A stretch of 64,000 nucleotides of DNA from Orlajensenia sp001423545 (GTDB lineage Bacteria; Actinomycetota; Actinomycetes; Actinomycetales; Microbacteriaceae), in contig LMOK01000002.1 of NCBI GenBank assembly GCA_001423545.1, positions 682,001-746,000 of the forward strand, read 5' to 3'. The notes under the pieces were generated by a model. That model was not told the origin of the DNA. It was given only the letters and a program-made list of their open reading frames with translations, and did not search any database. Within the stretch, counting starts at the first letter, position 1; each line of letters starts with the position of its first letter. Positions 16,888-25,899 of this stretch are shown here, piece after piece. A program made the position numbers and the translations under genes.

Positions 16888-17670
16888 TCAGCGTCTGACC
16901 AACTCGGTTCGGTTCTGCGCCAGGTAGTCCCGCCAGGTGGCAGCACCGTGATCGGCCGTCTCGTCCGCGAGGTTCATGCCGGCACGATAGGCGCGCCCGA
17001 TCGTGCCAGGCACATGGACTGGTACTCGGATGCGCCTCGGTCGCGATCCGGCGGCGTCGATGTAGGCCGCGGTGAGGGTCGGGACGTCGAGAACTTCGGG
17101 CCCGGCGAGATCGGGAACGCGGCCGGCCGGCGCGCCCAGCGCCAGCTCTGCGAGACGTCTGGCAACCTCGTCGCCGTGAACCGGTTCGAACCGCAGGCCG
17201 CCGGGTGCGATCATGACCGGCATCCGCGACAGGCCACGGGCGAGGGGGAGCACGAAGTCGTGCAGTTGCGCCGCACGCAGCACGGTCCAAGGCACACCTG
17301 ACCTGGCCAGGGCTCGCTCGGCATCCGCCTTCGCGCGGAAGTAGGCGATGGGCATCCGGTCGGCACCGATCACGGAGATCAGCACGATATGCCGCACCCC
17401 GGCACCCGGTGCTGCCTCGGCGAGATTGCGGGCCGCGATGTCATCGCCTTTCGCGCCACCGGCGAGATGCAGGATGACGTCGACTCCCTCGAGGGCCGCC
17501 GTGAGACCTTCGCCTGAGACCGTGTCGCCCGCCAGGTGTTCGACGCCGGGCTCCGACGGACGGGGATGCCTCGATAGGATCCGGATGTCCCGTCCGGCCG
17601 CACGCAGAAGCGGTACCACTCGACGTCCGATGTTTCCGGTGCCGCCCGTCACGAGCAGGGGTGAGTTCAT
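16888..17670 (-). CDS. NAD(P)-binding atypical SDR (NmrA-like), ECF41 target
   Basis: The 260-residue protein starts with a Rossmann motif TGGTGNIG (residues 8-15) and has the extended-SDR/NmrA pattern (VILHLAGGAKGDD, VLISVIGADR, YFRAKADAE with YxxxK-like spacing). It belongs to the epimerase/dehydratase group of atypical SDRs. Families of this kind are typical neighbours and targets of ECF41 sigma factors. Here the gene is divergent from one, and an ECF41-type promoter reads into it (17748 to 17722). Substrate unknown. Confidence 0.88.
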   Translation of the reverse strand: MNSPLLVTGGTGNIGRRVVPLLRAAGRDIRILSRHPRPSEPGVEHLAGDTVSGEGLTAALEGVDVILHLAGGAKGDDIAARNLAEAAPGAGVRHIVLISVIGADRMPIAYFRAKADAERALARSGVPWTVLRAAQLHDFVLPLARGLSRMPVMIAPGGLRFEPVHGDEVARRLAELALGAPAGRVPDLAGPEVLDVPTLTAAYIDAAGSRPRRIRVPVHVPGTIGRAYRAGMNLADETADHGAATWRDYLAQNRTELVRR

Positions 17671-17686
17671 GGTGGAGGTCCTCTCA

Positions 17687-17713
17687 TGTCACATCCGAAG
17701 CCGGTGCCTCGTC
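17687..17713 (+). promoter_or_regulatory. ECF41-type promoter reading to the sigma factor
   Basis: TGTCACA (17687-17693), a 16-base spacer and CGTC (17710-17713) match the published ECF41 bipartite promoter as I recall it. It lies 34 bases upstream of the sigma factor start, so it should give autoregulation. Confidence 0.75.
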
Positions 17714-17721
17714 ATCATCTC

Positions 17722-17748
17722 GACGAGCACCACCGAGGAGATGTGACA
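17722..17748 (-). promoter_or_regulatory. ECF41-type promoter reading to the SDR gene
   Basis: On the minus strand, TGTCACA (17748-17742), a 16-base spacer and CGTC (17725-17722) repeat the same motif in mirror image. Its -35 element covers the first base of the sigma factor ATG and the bases just upstream of it. Confidence 0.75.
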
Positions 17749-18632
17749 TGACCGATTCGAGGAGTCTCGCCGAACGGTTCGACGCCGAGCGGCCTCGGCT
17801 GCGAGCGATCGCGACGCAACTGCTGGGCTCGCCCGCAGACGCCGAGGACGCCGTGCAGGAGGCATGGCTCCGTCTGGATCGAACGGATGCAGCACACATC
17901 GAGAACCTCGCGGCCTGGTTGACGACGGTGGTCTCGCGCATCAGTCTCGACCAGCTGCGTGCACCTCGCCGCAAGCGGGAACACTCCTGGCAGGTGGAAC
18001 CGTGGCGGGATGAACCCGTCGCCGCAGAGTCCGACCCCGCCGACCTCGTGGCCCGCGGCGACCAGGTGAGTGTCGCCCTGCTCGTGCTGCTCGAGACCCT
18101 GAGCCCGGCGGAACGGATCGCCCTCGTCCTTCACGACGTGTTCGGCCAGTCGTTCGACGAGGTCGCGTCTGTGCTCGATCGCTCGCCGGATGCCGCACGG
18201 CAGCTGGCATCCAGGGCTCGCCGCCGGGTTCGGGGAGCCGCTGAACCCGATCGGCCGAGTCGGGAACACGGCCGCCGGATCGTGACCGCATGGCTCGCCG
18301 CGGCCCGAGACGGTGACATCGCCGCCCTACTCGCACTGCTGGACAACGGAGCTCAGCTGCGCGCCGATTACGGCACCGCGATGCAACACATCGACGGGGC
18401 CAGGTCCATCGCGGAGCAAGCCGTGCTGTCCGGCCGCCTGGCCGCCCACTCGACCCCGATACTCATCGACGGCCGACCGGGCGTAGCCGCCGTCATGAAC
18501 GGGACCGTCGTCTCGATCATGGCCTTCGGCATTCAGGACGATCGCATCGTGGGGCTCGACGTGCTCGCTGATCCGAGGAGACTCGCCACCCTCGGCATCG
18601 AACGCATCCTGGCCGCTCCTGACGACCGCTGA
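17748..18632 (+). CDS. sigJ: ECF41-type (SigJ-like) RNA polymerase sigma factor
   Basis: The 294-residue protein has sigma-70 region 2 (about 5-75: ATQLLGSPADAEDAVQEAWL), region 4 (about 105-160: LSPAERIALVLHDVFGQSF and the HTH VLDRSPDAARQLASRARRRV) and a C-terminal SnoaL-like domain (about 180-294). That layout defines ECF41/SigJ sigma factors, in which the extension replaces an anti-sigma factor. The C-terminal ADPRRL takes the place of the NPDKL motif seen in the group. ATG 17748 has a GAGGAG ribosome site. It is divergent from an atypical SDR with mirrored ECF41 promoters. Confidence 0.9.
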   Translation: MTDSRSLAERFDAERPRLRAIATQLLGSPADAEDAVQEAWLRLDRTDAAHIENLAAWLTTVVSRISLDQLRAPRRKREHSWQVEPWRDEPVAAESDPADLVARGDQVSVALLVLLETLSPAERIALVLHDVFGQSFDEVASVLDRSPDAARQLASRARRRVRGAAEPDRPSREHGRRIVTAWLAAARDGDIAALLALLDNGAQLRADYGTAMQHIDGARSIAEQAVLSGRLAAHSTPILIDGRPGVAAVMNGTVVSIMAFGIQDDRIVGLDVLADPRRLATLGIERILAAPDDR

Positions 18633-18854
18633 GTGGCGCGGGCGGTCGCATGCTGTGACGGCACCGCATCCGTTTGCCGTGTAGGAGACGTCGAAGACTT
18701 CGCATCGATGAGGATGCCCATCCGTCCCACCTCGCGAAGGGAGTCATGATCTCGTCGGCCGCATCGCCCGGTCGGCCACTCGGATGAGTTGGTCGATCGT
18801 GGTTCGAGCACGCTTACGAGGCTGCTCGCTAGCGTGGCGCCTGATCCGCGATGG

Positions 18855-19820
18855 TCAGGCCGTTCCTCTCGGCACCAGCGCGAACTTCACGTCCATGGGT
18901 TCTCTGTCGTCAATGGATTCGCCCAGCCCATGGAGTGCTGCAGTGATGAGGTTGTACGCCGCTGCGCGCTGGTCGTAGCCGACGGTCGAGAGCGGTGGAA
19001 GGGTGACGGCGGAGAGAGGGGTGTGGTCCATCCCGATGAAGCCGACCTCGTCCGGGACCTTCCATCCTCGGATGGTGGCCGCCGACAGCAGTGCCGTTGC
19101 GACGTCGTCGTTGTAGCAGACGACGCCCGCGCCGGGAAGTTCGATGGAGTCGATGGCCGCGAGTGCATCATCTGGATCGATACCGAGGCGAATGATCATC
19201 GGCTCGGGCAACCGGTGCTCGGTACAGACCCGACGCACGCCCTCTTCGCGCCCCTCGCCGAACGGATCGAGTCGAGCATCCTGGAGGTGGGCGAAGACGA
19301 GGCGCTCGTATCCGCGGTCGACGAGATAGCGGGCCTGCAGGGCACCGATGTCCACGTTCGGATCGGTTCGCACCTTCGACGATGCCGATTGCGGGTCGAA
19401 CGCCAGGACACCGCGGCTCTTCAGCAGATCGAGCTCGGCTCGGGAGAACGGCGTGAGTGAGATGACGGCGCGTGGCTTCATGCCGGTGACCACTCGGTCG
19501 AGAGGAGCAGTGGAATCAGTGGCAAGGTGCAATAGCAGCGTCAGCCCGCGGGTCGCCAGCTCTTCTGTCGCCGTCTGGAAGATGTCCTGCAGGTTGCCAC
19601 CGAACGTCGTGTACGGAATGACTGCGATCACGATGTCGCTGGAACCCTTCGCGAGGGTGCGGCCGGCCGCTGAAGGCTGATACTCGAGCTCCGAGGCCGC
19701 CTGCGTCACGCGCTCGCGGGTCTCGACGGCGAAACGCTGCCCGCGCCCATTGAGGATCTGGCTGACGGTGGCGCGCGATACGCCGGCACGTCTGGCCACG
19801 TCCTCACTGGTAGCGATCAC
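18855..19820 (-). CDS. LacI-family repressor of the glycosidase cluster
   Basis: This 321-residue repressor has an N-terminal HTH and hinge (SEDVARRAGVSRATVSQILN, residues 5-24) and a periplasmic-binding-protein-like sensor domain (about 60-321). I place the start at GTG 19820. The frame stays open to 20666, but that stretch lies over the GH2 gene on the other strand and is a shadow. It is divergent from the GH2/MFS/GH1/GH43 operon, and two operator-like palindromes lie between. Its inducer is presumably a sugar released by those enzymes. Confidence 0.9.
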   Translation of the reverse strand: MIATSEDVARRAGVSRATVSQILNGRGQRFAVETRERVTQAASELEYQPSAAGRTLAKGSSDIVIAVIPYTTFGGNLQDIFQTATEELATRGLTLLLHLATDSTAPLDRVVTGMKPRAVISLTPFSRAELDLLKSRGVLAFDPQSASSKVRTDPNVDIGALQARYLVDRGYERLVFAHLQDARLDPFGEGREEGVRRVCTEHRLPEPMIIRLGIDPDDALAAIDSIELPGAGVVCYNDDVATALLSAATIRGWKVPDEVGFIGMDHTPLSAVTLPPLSTVGYDQRAAAYNLITAALHGLGESIDDREPMDVKFALVPRGTA

Positions 19821-19841
19821 AGGTTCAGCATATAACGCGGA

Positions 19842-19857
19842 GTTGACGCGCGTTACT
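19842..19857. promoter_or_regulatory. LacI operator candidate 1 (glycosidase cluster)
   Basis: GTTGACGCGCGTTACT is an imperfect palindrome (5 of 8 pairs) around ACGC/GCGT. It shares the 10-mer GTAACGCGCG (minus strand) with operator 2. Its TTGACG (19844-19848 plus flanks) may also be a -35 element. Confidence 0.5.
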
Positions 19858-19875
19858 AAATGTGGTTTCCTGCTC

Positions 19876-19891
19876 GGTAACGCGCGATACC
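19876..19891. promoter_or_regulatory. LacI operator candidate 2 (glycosidase cluster)
   Basis: GGTAACGCGCGATACC pairs at 7 of 8 positions about a central CG step, as expected for a LacI operator. It is centred 34 bp from operator 1 and 44 bases before the GH2 start. Confidence 0.62.
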
Positions 19892-19934
19892 AACCGCGTT
19901 CACATCCGCACAACGACGTTCTGGAGCGCACTGC

Positions 19935-22370
19935 ATGACTCGCGACATCTTCACCACCGGCTGGAGCTACCGGCCGAAGGTCAGCGCGTTCATGGAGTTG
20001 GGCGGCTCGGCCACGTCGGGGTGGACTGACGTCTTGCTTCCGCACGATGCGCTGATCGGCGTCGAGCGCCGGGCAGACGTTCCTCGCGGAGAGACCAGTG
20101 GCTACTTCCCCGGAGGCGCTTTCGAGTACCGGAAGACGTTCCACGCGACCGCCGAGATGCGCGGGAAGCAGATCCTTCTCGAGTTCGATGGTGTGTACCG
20201 TGACGCGGCCGTCTTCGTCAACGGCAACCTCGCCGGCCAGCGCGCATTCGGCTATTCGCGGTTCTTCGTTCAGATCGATCCGTATCTCCGGTTCGGCTCC
20301 GATAATGAGATCCGAGTCGAGTGCCGCACCCATCTCGACAGTCGCTGGTACTCGGGCGCCGGCATCTACCGCGACGTGCACCTCCTGGTGAAGGATCCCG
20401 TGCACATCGGCACAGATGGCGTCATCGTGACGACTCCCGAGATCGAGCCCGATCGGGCCGTCGTCGAGGTCGCGGTGGAGATCGAGAACTCGAGCGTCCT
20501 CACGACGACACTCGTACTGAACGCCGAGGTGAACGGGCCGGATGGCGCAACTGTTGCGACCTCGCGATCGCCGATCAGTCTTCTTCCCGGCACCCGCGGC
20601 ACGGTACGTCTGCGCACCTACGTGGCGCAGCCCGAGCTCTGGAGTGTGGACGCACCGAATCTCCACTCGGTTCAGCTCGTGCTCGCCGAGGGAGACACCG
20701 TGATCGACGAGCGCTCCGCGGTGTTCGGCATTCGTTCACTGCAACTCGACCCTCAGAGGGGGCTGCGCATCAACGGTGAGACGGTCAAACTGCGCGGCGC
20801 CTGCATCCATTCGGACAACGGACCGCTGGGCGCAGTCTCGATGCGCGCCGCCGAGGAGCGCAAGGTCGCCCGCCTCAAGGAGGCCGGCTTCAACGCCATC
20901 CGCAGTGCGCACAACCCTATGAGCACAGCCCTGCTCGAGGCGTGCGACAAGCTCGGAATGCTCGTCATGGACGAGACCTTCGACATGTGGACCCAGAGCA
21001 AGAGCGACTTCGATTACGCCTTCGACTTTCCCGAGTGGTGGGAGCGCGACGTCGAGGCGATGGTCGCACGCGACATCAACCACCCCAGCGTGATCTTCTA
21101 TTCCATCGGCAATGAGATCCCCGAGACGGGCACGCCGATCGGGTCGACCTGGGGCCGACGGCTTGCCGAGAAGGTGCGCTCTCTGGACAGCACTCGGTAC
21201 GTGACCAACGGGATCAACGGCTTCGTGTCCATGATCGACACGATCGTGCCGCAGATGCAGGCGCGACGCGACGCTGCCGCGGATGCCCCTGAGGGCGGCG
21301 TGAACACCATGATGGCCGGGTTCGGCCAGATGATGAGCCACATCCAGACCTCGGAAGCGGCGACGCAGCGCACCGAGGAGTCCTATGCCGTTCTGGATGT
21401 GGCCGGCATGAACTACGCCGAGGCTCGTTACGAACTCGACCGGGACCTCTTCCCCGATCGCATCATCGTGGGCACCGAGACCTGGCCGACATCCATCGTC
21501 GGCAACTGGGAACTCGTCAAGCACAACGGCCACGTCATCGGGGACTTCACCTGGACCGGATGGGACTACCTCGGCGAGACCGGCATCGGTGCGACACGGT
21601 ACTCCGACTCCGGTCAGTCCGGGTTCTCCGGCGGATTCCCCGAACTGACCGCCTGGTGCGGTGACATCGACATCGTCGGCAACCGGCGACCCGTGTCGTA
21701 CTTCAGGGAGATCGTCTTCGGGCTGCGCTCCGATCCGTTCATCGCCGTCCACCCGCCCGCGAACCACGGTCGCCCGATCGCCGTCGCGACGCCATGGGCC
21801 TGGGGAGACGCGATCGCGAGCTGGACCTGGGGCGACTTCGAGAACCATCCCGTCACCGTCGATGTCTACAGCGACGCCGAGGAGATCGAACTCCTGCTCG
21901 ACGGAGTGACGGTCGGCCGGGCACAGGTCGAGAGCTTCCGAGTGGCGATCGAGACGACCTACCGCAGGGGAACGCTGACGGCAGTGGCCTATGTGGAGGG
22001 CGTCGAAACGGGACGTTTCGAGTTGAGCACGGCCGGGACGACACTCGTGCTGGACGCGCGAGCTGACCGACGACACCTCCGCACTGACGGAACCGACCTC
22101 GGCTATGTCGACTTCACCCTCACGGACGAGAACGGAATCGCGCGCAACGGCGTCGACCGCCTTGTCACTGTCACCGTCGACGGACCGGCGACCCTGCAAG
22201 CGCTCGGCAGCGGCAACCCCGTGACCACCGAACCGTTCTACTCCTCCGCACACACCACGTTCGAGGGACGGGCACTCGCCATCGTGCGTCCGACCGGAGC
22301 CGGTGAGATCACCGTGACCGCGATCGCCGACGGATGCGAGCCGGCCGTCACCACCCTCAGCGCCAGCTGA
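19935..22370 (+). CDS. Glycoside hydrolase family 2 (beta-galactosidase-like)
   Basis: This 811-residue enzyme has GH2 architecture: a sugar-binding jelly-roll (about 1-170), an Ig-like domain (about 175-280), a TIM barrel (about 285-590) and C-terminal Ig-like/DUF4982-type domains. The acid/base glutamate lies in SIGNEIPE (about Glu394) and the nucleophile in IVGTETWP (about Glu515). There is no signal peptide, so it acts on imported oligosaccharides. It is the first gene of the LacI-controlled operon. Beta-galactosidase is most likely, given the GH43 and GH1 partners, but beta-glucuronidase or beta-mannosidase cannot be ruled out. Confidence 0.9.
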   Translation: MTRDIFTTGWSYRPKVSAFMELGGSATSGWTDVLLPHDALIGVERRADVPRGETSGYFPGGAFEYRKTFHATAEMRGKQILLEFDGVYRDAAVFVNGNLAGQRAFGYSRFFVQIDPYLRFGSDNEIRVECRTHLDSRWYSGAGIYRDVHLLVKDPVHIGTDGVIVTTPEIEPDRAVVEVAVEIENSSVLTTTLVLNAEVNGPDGATVATSRSPISLLPGTRGTVRLRTYVAQPELWSVDAPNLHSVQLVLAEGDTVIDERSAVFGIRSLQLDPQRGLRINGETVKLRGACIHSDNGPLGAVSMRAAEERKVARLKEAGFNAIRSAHNPMSTALLEACDKLGMLVMDETFDMWTQSKSDFDYAFDFPEWWERDVEAMVARDINHPSVIFYSIGNEIPETGTPIGSTWGRRLAEKVRSLDSTRYVTNGINGFVSMIDTIVPQMQARRDAAADAPEGGVNTMMAGFGQMMSHIQTSEAATQRTEESYAVLDVAGMNYAEARYELDRDLFPDRIIVGTETWPTSIVGNWELVKHNGHVIGDFTWTGWDYLGETGIGATRYSDSGQSGFSGGFPELTAWCGDIDIVGNRRPVSYFREIVFGLRSDPFIAVHPPANHGRPIAVATPWAWGDAIASWTWGDFENHPVTVDVYSDAEEIELLLDGVTVGRAQVESFRVAIETTYRRGTLTAVAYVEGVETGRFELSTAGTTLVLDARADRRHLRTDGTDLGYVDFTLTDENGIARNGVDRLVTVTVDGPATLQALGSGNPVTTEPFYSSAHTTFEGRALAIVRPTGAGEITVTAIADGCEPAVTTLSAS

Positions 22371-22413
22371 TCCGCATCACCCACCACCTGCAACACTGAC
22401 AAAGGAGTCCACG

Positions 22414-23754
22414 ATGAACACCACAGACGACCAGCCACCGGTACCCTCCAGCGGTGCCTTCCCACTGGGGAGCGCCAGCGCCGCCGAGGACATCGAGCAG
22501 CTCGCCGCCGCTACCAGTGGTGCAGATCGCCCCAAGGTCAGCGCCACCTTCATCACGCTTCTCGCCTTGGGCCTGTTCGGAACGTACCTCGCCTTCGTCA
22601 CGCCGATTGCGATCTCGCTCGCCATCCGCGTCAACGCGCTCGCCCCCGACAATGCGGAATACCTCGGCATCGTGCTCGGGTTCGGCTCGCTGGCGGCGCT
22701 ACTGACCAGCCCGCTGGCTGGTCAGCTCTCCGACCGCACGCGTTCGCGGTGGGGTCGGCGCCGCCCGTGGCTCGTCGGCGGCATCCTCGCCGGCCTCATC
22801 GGCCTTGCCATCATGGCAGCCTCGCCGGCAGTGCTCGGCCTCGGTATCGGCTGGGTCGTCGCGCAGATCGGCCTCAACTCGACGGTGAACACATTCGGCA
22901 CCATCCAGGCCGACAAGTTGCCCGAGAATCAGCGCGGCAAGGTCGGAGCCATCACAGGCTTCGCCACCATGGTCGCCCCTGTCTTCGGCGCAGTCTTCGG
23001 CGGCACCGTGGCCAACCAGCCCTTCCTCCTCTTCCTTGTCCCCGGCGCTATCGGCTTGGTCGTCGTTCTGATCTTCGTCGCCTACTACAAGGACGCCGAC
23101 AGCCGGAACATCACGTTCGACTCGCCGTTGACCGCCAAGGTCCTCATCTCGAAGTACGTCTTCAATCCCAAGCAGTACCCGGACTTCGCCTGGAACTGGC
23201 TCGGCCGCTTCCTGTTCTTCTTCGGCCTCACCCTGAACACCAGCTACACGGCCTTCTTCTTCGCAGAGCGCCTCAACATCCCGGTCGACGAGATCGGCGG
23301 GACCGTGGCGACGGTCGGCGGAATCGGCATCATCGGCACCATTGCCGGCGTCTTCCTCGGTGGGTTCCTTTCCGACAAACTCCGTCGCCGCAAGCCTTTC
23401 GTGCTGGGCTCCGGAATCTTGTTCGGTATCGGTGCTCTCGTGATGGTCGCTGCCCCCGACCTCACCCTGCTTCTCGTCGGATCACTGTTGTGCAACATCA
23501 GCATCGGCGTCTTCTCCGCCGTCGACCAGGCGCTCTTCCTCGATGTGCTCCCCGAGCGGGACACCGAGGCCGGCCGCTTCGTCAACATCATCCAGCTCGC
23601 CAATGTGCTCGCTCAGGCCATCGCCCCGTTCGTCGCGGCGGCAGCACTCGCGCTCATCACGACCGGTGACCGCTACGGATACATCTACGCGGCGGCCGCG
23701 GTGTTCACCGTCGCCGGTGGCCTTGTCATCCTGAAGGTCAAGGCAGTCCGCTGA
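22414..23754 (+). CDS. MFS sugar transporter
   Basis: The 446-residue permease has about 12 membrane helices after a polar N-terminal tail of about 45 residues. It carries the MFS loop motif GQLSDRTRSRWGRRRPW between helices 2 and 3, typical of glycoside-cation and oligosaccharide symporters, and GGFLSDKLRRRKP in the second half. AAAGGAG precedes ATG 22414. Its position between the GH2 and six-hairpin glycosidase genes suggests it imports the oligosaccharide that they degrade. A perfect 13-bp hairpin follows its stop codon. Confidence 0.9.
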   Translation: MNTTDDQPPVPSSGAFPLGSASAAEDIEQLAAATSGADRPKVSATFITLLALGLFGTYLAFVTPIAISLAIRVNALAPDNAEYLGIVLGFGSLAALLTSPLAGQLSDRTRSRWGRRRPWLVGGILAGLIGLAIMAASPAVLGLGIGWVVAQIGLNSTVNTFGTIQADKLPENQRGKVGAITGFATMVAPVFGAVFGGTVANQPFLLFLVPGAIGLVVVLIFVAYYKDADSRNITFDSPLTAKVLISKYVFNPKQYPDFAWNWLGRFLFFFGLTLNTSYTAFFFAERLNIPVDEIGGTVATVGGIGIIGTIAGVFLGGFLSDKLRRRKPFVLGSGILFGIGALVMVAAPDLTLLLVGSLLCNISIGVFSAVDQALFLDVLPERDTEAGRFVNIIQLANVLAQAIAPFVAAAALALITTGDRYGYIYAAAAVFTVAGGLVILKVKAVR

Positions 23755-23759
23755 CCAGC

Positions 23760-23794
23760 GTTGCGGCCGGGCTCGTCCATGGCCCGGCCGCAAC
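23760..23794 (+). terminator. Perfect intercistronic hairpin in the glycosidase operon
   Basis: GTTGCGGCCGGGC (23760-23772) and GCCCGGCCGCAAC (23782-23794) form a perfect 13-bp stem with a 9-base loop, starting 6 bases after the MFS stop. It may be a partial terminator or an mRNA-stability element, since same-strand genes of the cluster follow. Confidence 0.65.
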
Positions 23795-23817
23795 CATCAC
23801 CGTAGAGAAAGGCCGCC

Positions 23818-25899
23818 ATGCGCCGCGACGCCCGCCCGATCGACCGCCACGCAGTCGTGCAACGCCACAACGTGACCCTCACGGCTCCTGACCCCGAGTC
23901 CGTGCTCACCGTCGGCAATGGCGATTTCGCCTACACCTGCGACATCACCGGTATGCAGACCTTCACGGCGTTCCACGACCAGTCCGCTGCGATCATGCAG
24001 GGTCGTGCCGCGATCAACACGGCGACAATGAGCACGTGGGGCTGGCACGAGATGCCGAACCCTGAAGGCTACGTGCTCGACGACGCGATGTCGGATCACA
24101 GCACCAGCCGCGGGATCGTGCGGTATCCCGATCGCCACGACATGGAAGGCTCCATGCGCGGCCAGGTCAGCGATCAGAACCGCCCCGGCGCCTGGCTCAA
24201 CGCGAATCCCCAACGACTCGACCTCGGTCGCATCGGCTTCTCGTTCCACGAGGAGAGCGGCGAAACGATCACTGTCGGGCCGGAGCTTCTGAAGGACACG
24301 GTTCAGCAACTCGACCTGTGGTCCGGGACGATCACAAGCCGATTCCGGTACGACGACGAGTCGGTACAGGTGTCGACAGTGGCAGCCCCCGATGACTCGA
24401 TCGTCGCATTCCGCGTCCAATCCCCACTCCTCGGCAGCGGCCGCCTGCGCATCTCGCTGCGCTTCCCGTACGCGCATCCCGGCTTCTTCCAGACGTCGGA
24501 CTGGCAGAACCCCGACCGCCACACCTCGACACTGGCGACCGAGGGTTCTCGGGCCACTATCTCGCGGATGCTCGACGCGACCGCCTATCTCGTGGCCGTC
24601 GAAGCAAGCAGTGGGTCGATCCGCCAGACCGCGACTCATGAGTTCGAGGTCTCCACGGACGCCGAGTCACTCGACGTGGTGGTCAGCTTCGCCCAGAACG
24701 GTGGGGGAGTGCTCCCGTCATTCGACGCCCTCGCAGCGGCGGCCGTCACGTCGTGGGAGAGCTTCTGGCTCTCCGGGGCGGCGATCGACTTCCACGACAC
24801 GAAGGATGCACGGGCACACGAACTCGAGCGTCGAGTCGTGCTCTCCCAGTACCTCACCGCAGTGAACTCGGCTGGAGTGATGCCGCCCGCTGAAACCGGG
24901 CTGACCACGAACTCCTGGTCGGGAAAGGCCCACCTCGAGATGCACTTCTGGCACGCGGCCCATTTCGCGACCTGGGGTCGACCGGAGCTCCTCGAAAGCA
25001 GTCTCGGTTGGTATCTCTCGATCCTTCCCCGAGCACGAGCCACTGCGGAAGGCCAGGGATACCCGGGAGCACGGTGGCCCAAGCAGGTCGGTCCGGATGG
25101 CCGCGAGAGCCCCGATCCGATCGGCTCGTTCCTCGTCTGGCAGCAGCCGCACGTGCTGTACCTGCTCGAACTGACTTGGCGCGCATCCACTCCTGAGAAG
25201 CGCAAGGCGCTGGCTCTCGAGTTCGCCGAACTGGTTGCGGAGACCGCGACGTTCATGGCAGCGTTCCCGGCCGAGCGCGACGGCGAGTACCACCTGTCGC
25301 CGCCGATCATGCCGGCACAGGAGTTCTATGACGTGACGACAGCCGAAGACCCCACGTACGAGCTCGCCTCTTGGTGGTGGGGACTGGAGATCGCCCAGCT
25401 CTGGAGAGAGCGCGCCGGACTGGCACGCGAACCCGAGTGGTCGACGGTGCAGGACGGGCTCGCCCGCCCGCACATCGAGAACGACCACTACACGGCGATT
25501 GCAACCGAGCCGTTGCTGCGACGCGACGACCACCCCGCCCTTCTCGCGGGACTCGGCGTCGTCCCACCCACTCCGATCATCGATCCCACGATCATGACCG
25601 CGACCCTCCTCGACGTACTCGGCAATTGGGAATGGCCGTCAGCATGGGGCTGGGACTTTCCGGTCCTCGCGATGACCGCGTCACGTCTGGGCCGCCCCGA
25701 CATCGCGATCGATGCTCTGCTCCGCGACGAGATCAAGAACCAGTTCACCCTCGTCGGACACAACGCCCAGATGGGATCCATCCTCCCCATCTACCTGCCG
25801 GGCAACGGCTCCCTGCTCGCCGCCGTCTCCATGATCGCCACCACAGGCTTTCCCGATTCCTGGGACGTCGCAACCGAAGGATTCGTACCATGGCCGTGA
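23818..25899 (+). CDS. Six-hairpin (alpha/alpha)6 glycosidase-like protein
   Basis: This 693-residue cytoplasmic protein has an N-terminal beta-sandwich (about 1-290) and an (alpha/alpha)6 barrel (about 310-690), the layout of clan GH-L and GH95-like enzymes. Recognisable barrel segments are NSWSGKAHLEMHFWHAAHFA and GYPGARWPKQVGPDGRE. I cannot assign a numbered GH family with certainty, nor name the catalytic acid. It overlaps the GH1 gene by 10 bases, so the two are coupled. A glycosidase or phosphorylase acting on the same oligosaccharide as its neighbours is likely. Confidence 0.78.
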   Translation: MRRDARPIDRHAVVQRHNVTLTAPDPESVLTVGNGDFAYTCDITGMQTFTAFHDQSAAIMQGRAAINTATMSTWGWHEMPNPEGYVLDDAMSDHSTSRGIVRYPDRHDMEGSMRGQVSDQNRPGAWLNANPQRLDLGRIGFSFHEESGETITVGPELLKDTVQQLDLWSGTITSRFRYDDESVQVSTVAAPDDSIVAFRVQSPLLGSGRLRISLRFPYAHPGFFQTSDWQNPDRHTSTLATEGSRATISRMLDATAYLVAVEASSGSIRQTATHEFEVSTDAESLDVVVSFAQNGGGVLPSFDALAAAAVTSWESFWLSGAAIDFHDTKDARAHELERRVVLSQYLTAVNSAGVMPPAETGLTTNSWSGKAHLEMHFWHAAHFATWGRPELLESSLGWYLSILPRARATAEGQGYPGARWPKQVGPDGRESPDPIGSFLVWQQPHVLYLLELTWRASTPEKRKALALEFAELVAETATFMAAFPAERDGEYHLSPPIMPAQEFYDVTTAEDPTYELASWWWGLEIAQLWRERAGLAREPEWSTVQDGLARPHIENDHYTAIATEPLLRRDDHPALLAGLGVVPPTPIIDPTIMTATLLDVLGNWEWPSAWGWDFPVLAMTASRLGRPDIAIDALLRDEIKNQFTLVGHNAQMGSILPIYLPGNGSLLAAVSMIATTGFPDSWDVATEGFVPWP

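Noticed and set aside
18633..18854. Possible small genes between the sigma factor and LacI genes
   Set aside because: Short frames only, without ribosome sites or protein-like composition; no feature supported.
19821..20666. N-terminal extension of the LacI gene at 18855
   Set aside because: The LacI HTH begins at once after GTG 19820; the extension is antisense to the GH2 gene.
20736..22253. 505-codon minus-strand frame over the GH2 gene
   Set aside because: Antisense to catalytic GH2 domains; composition typical of a codon-position shadow.
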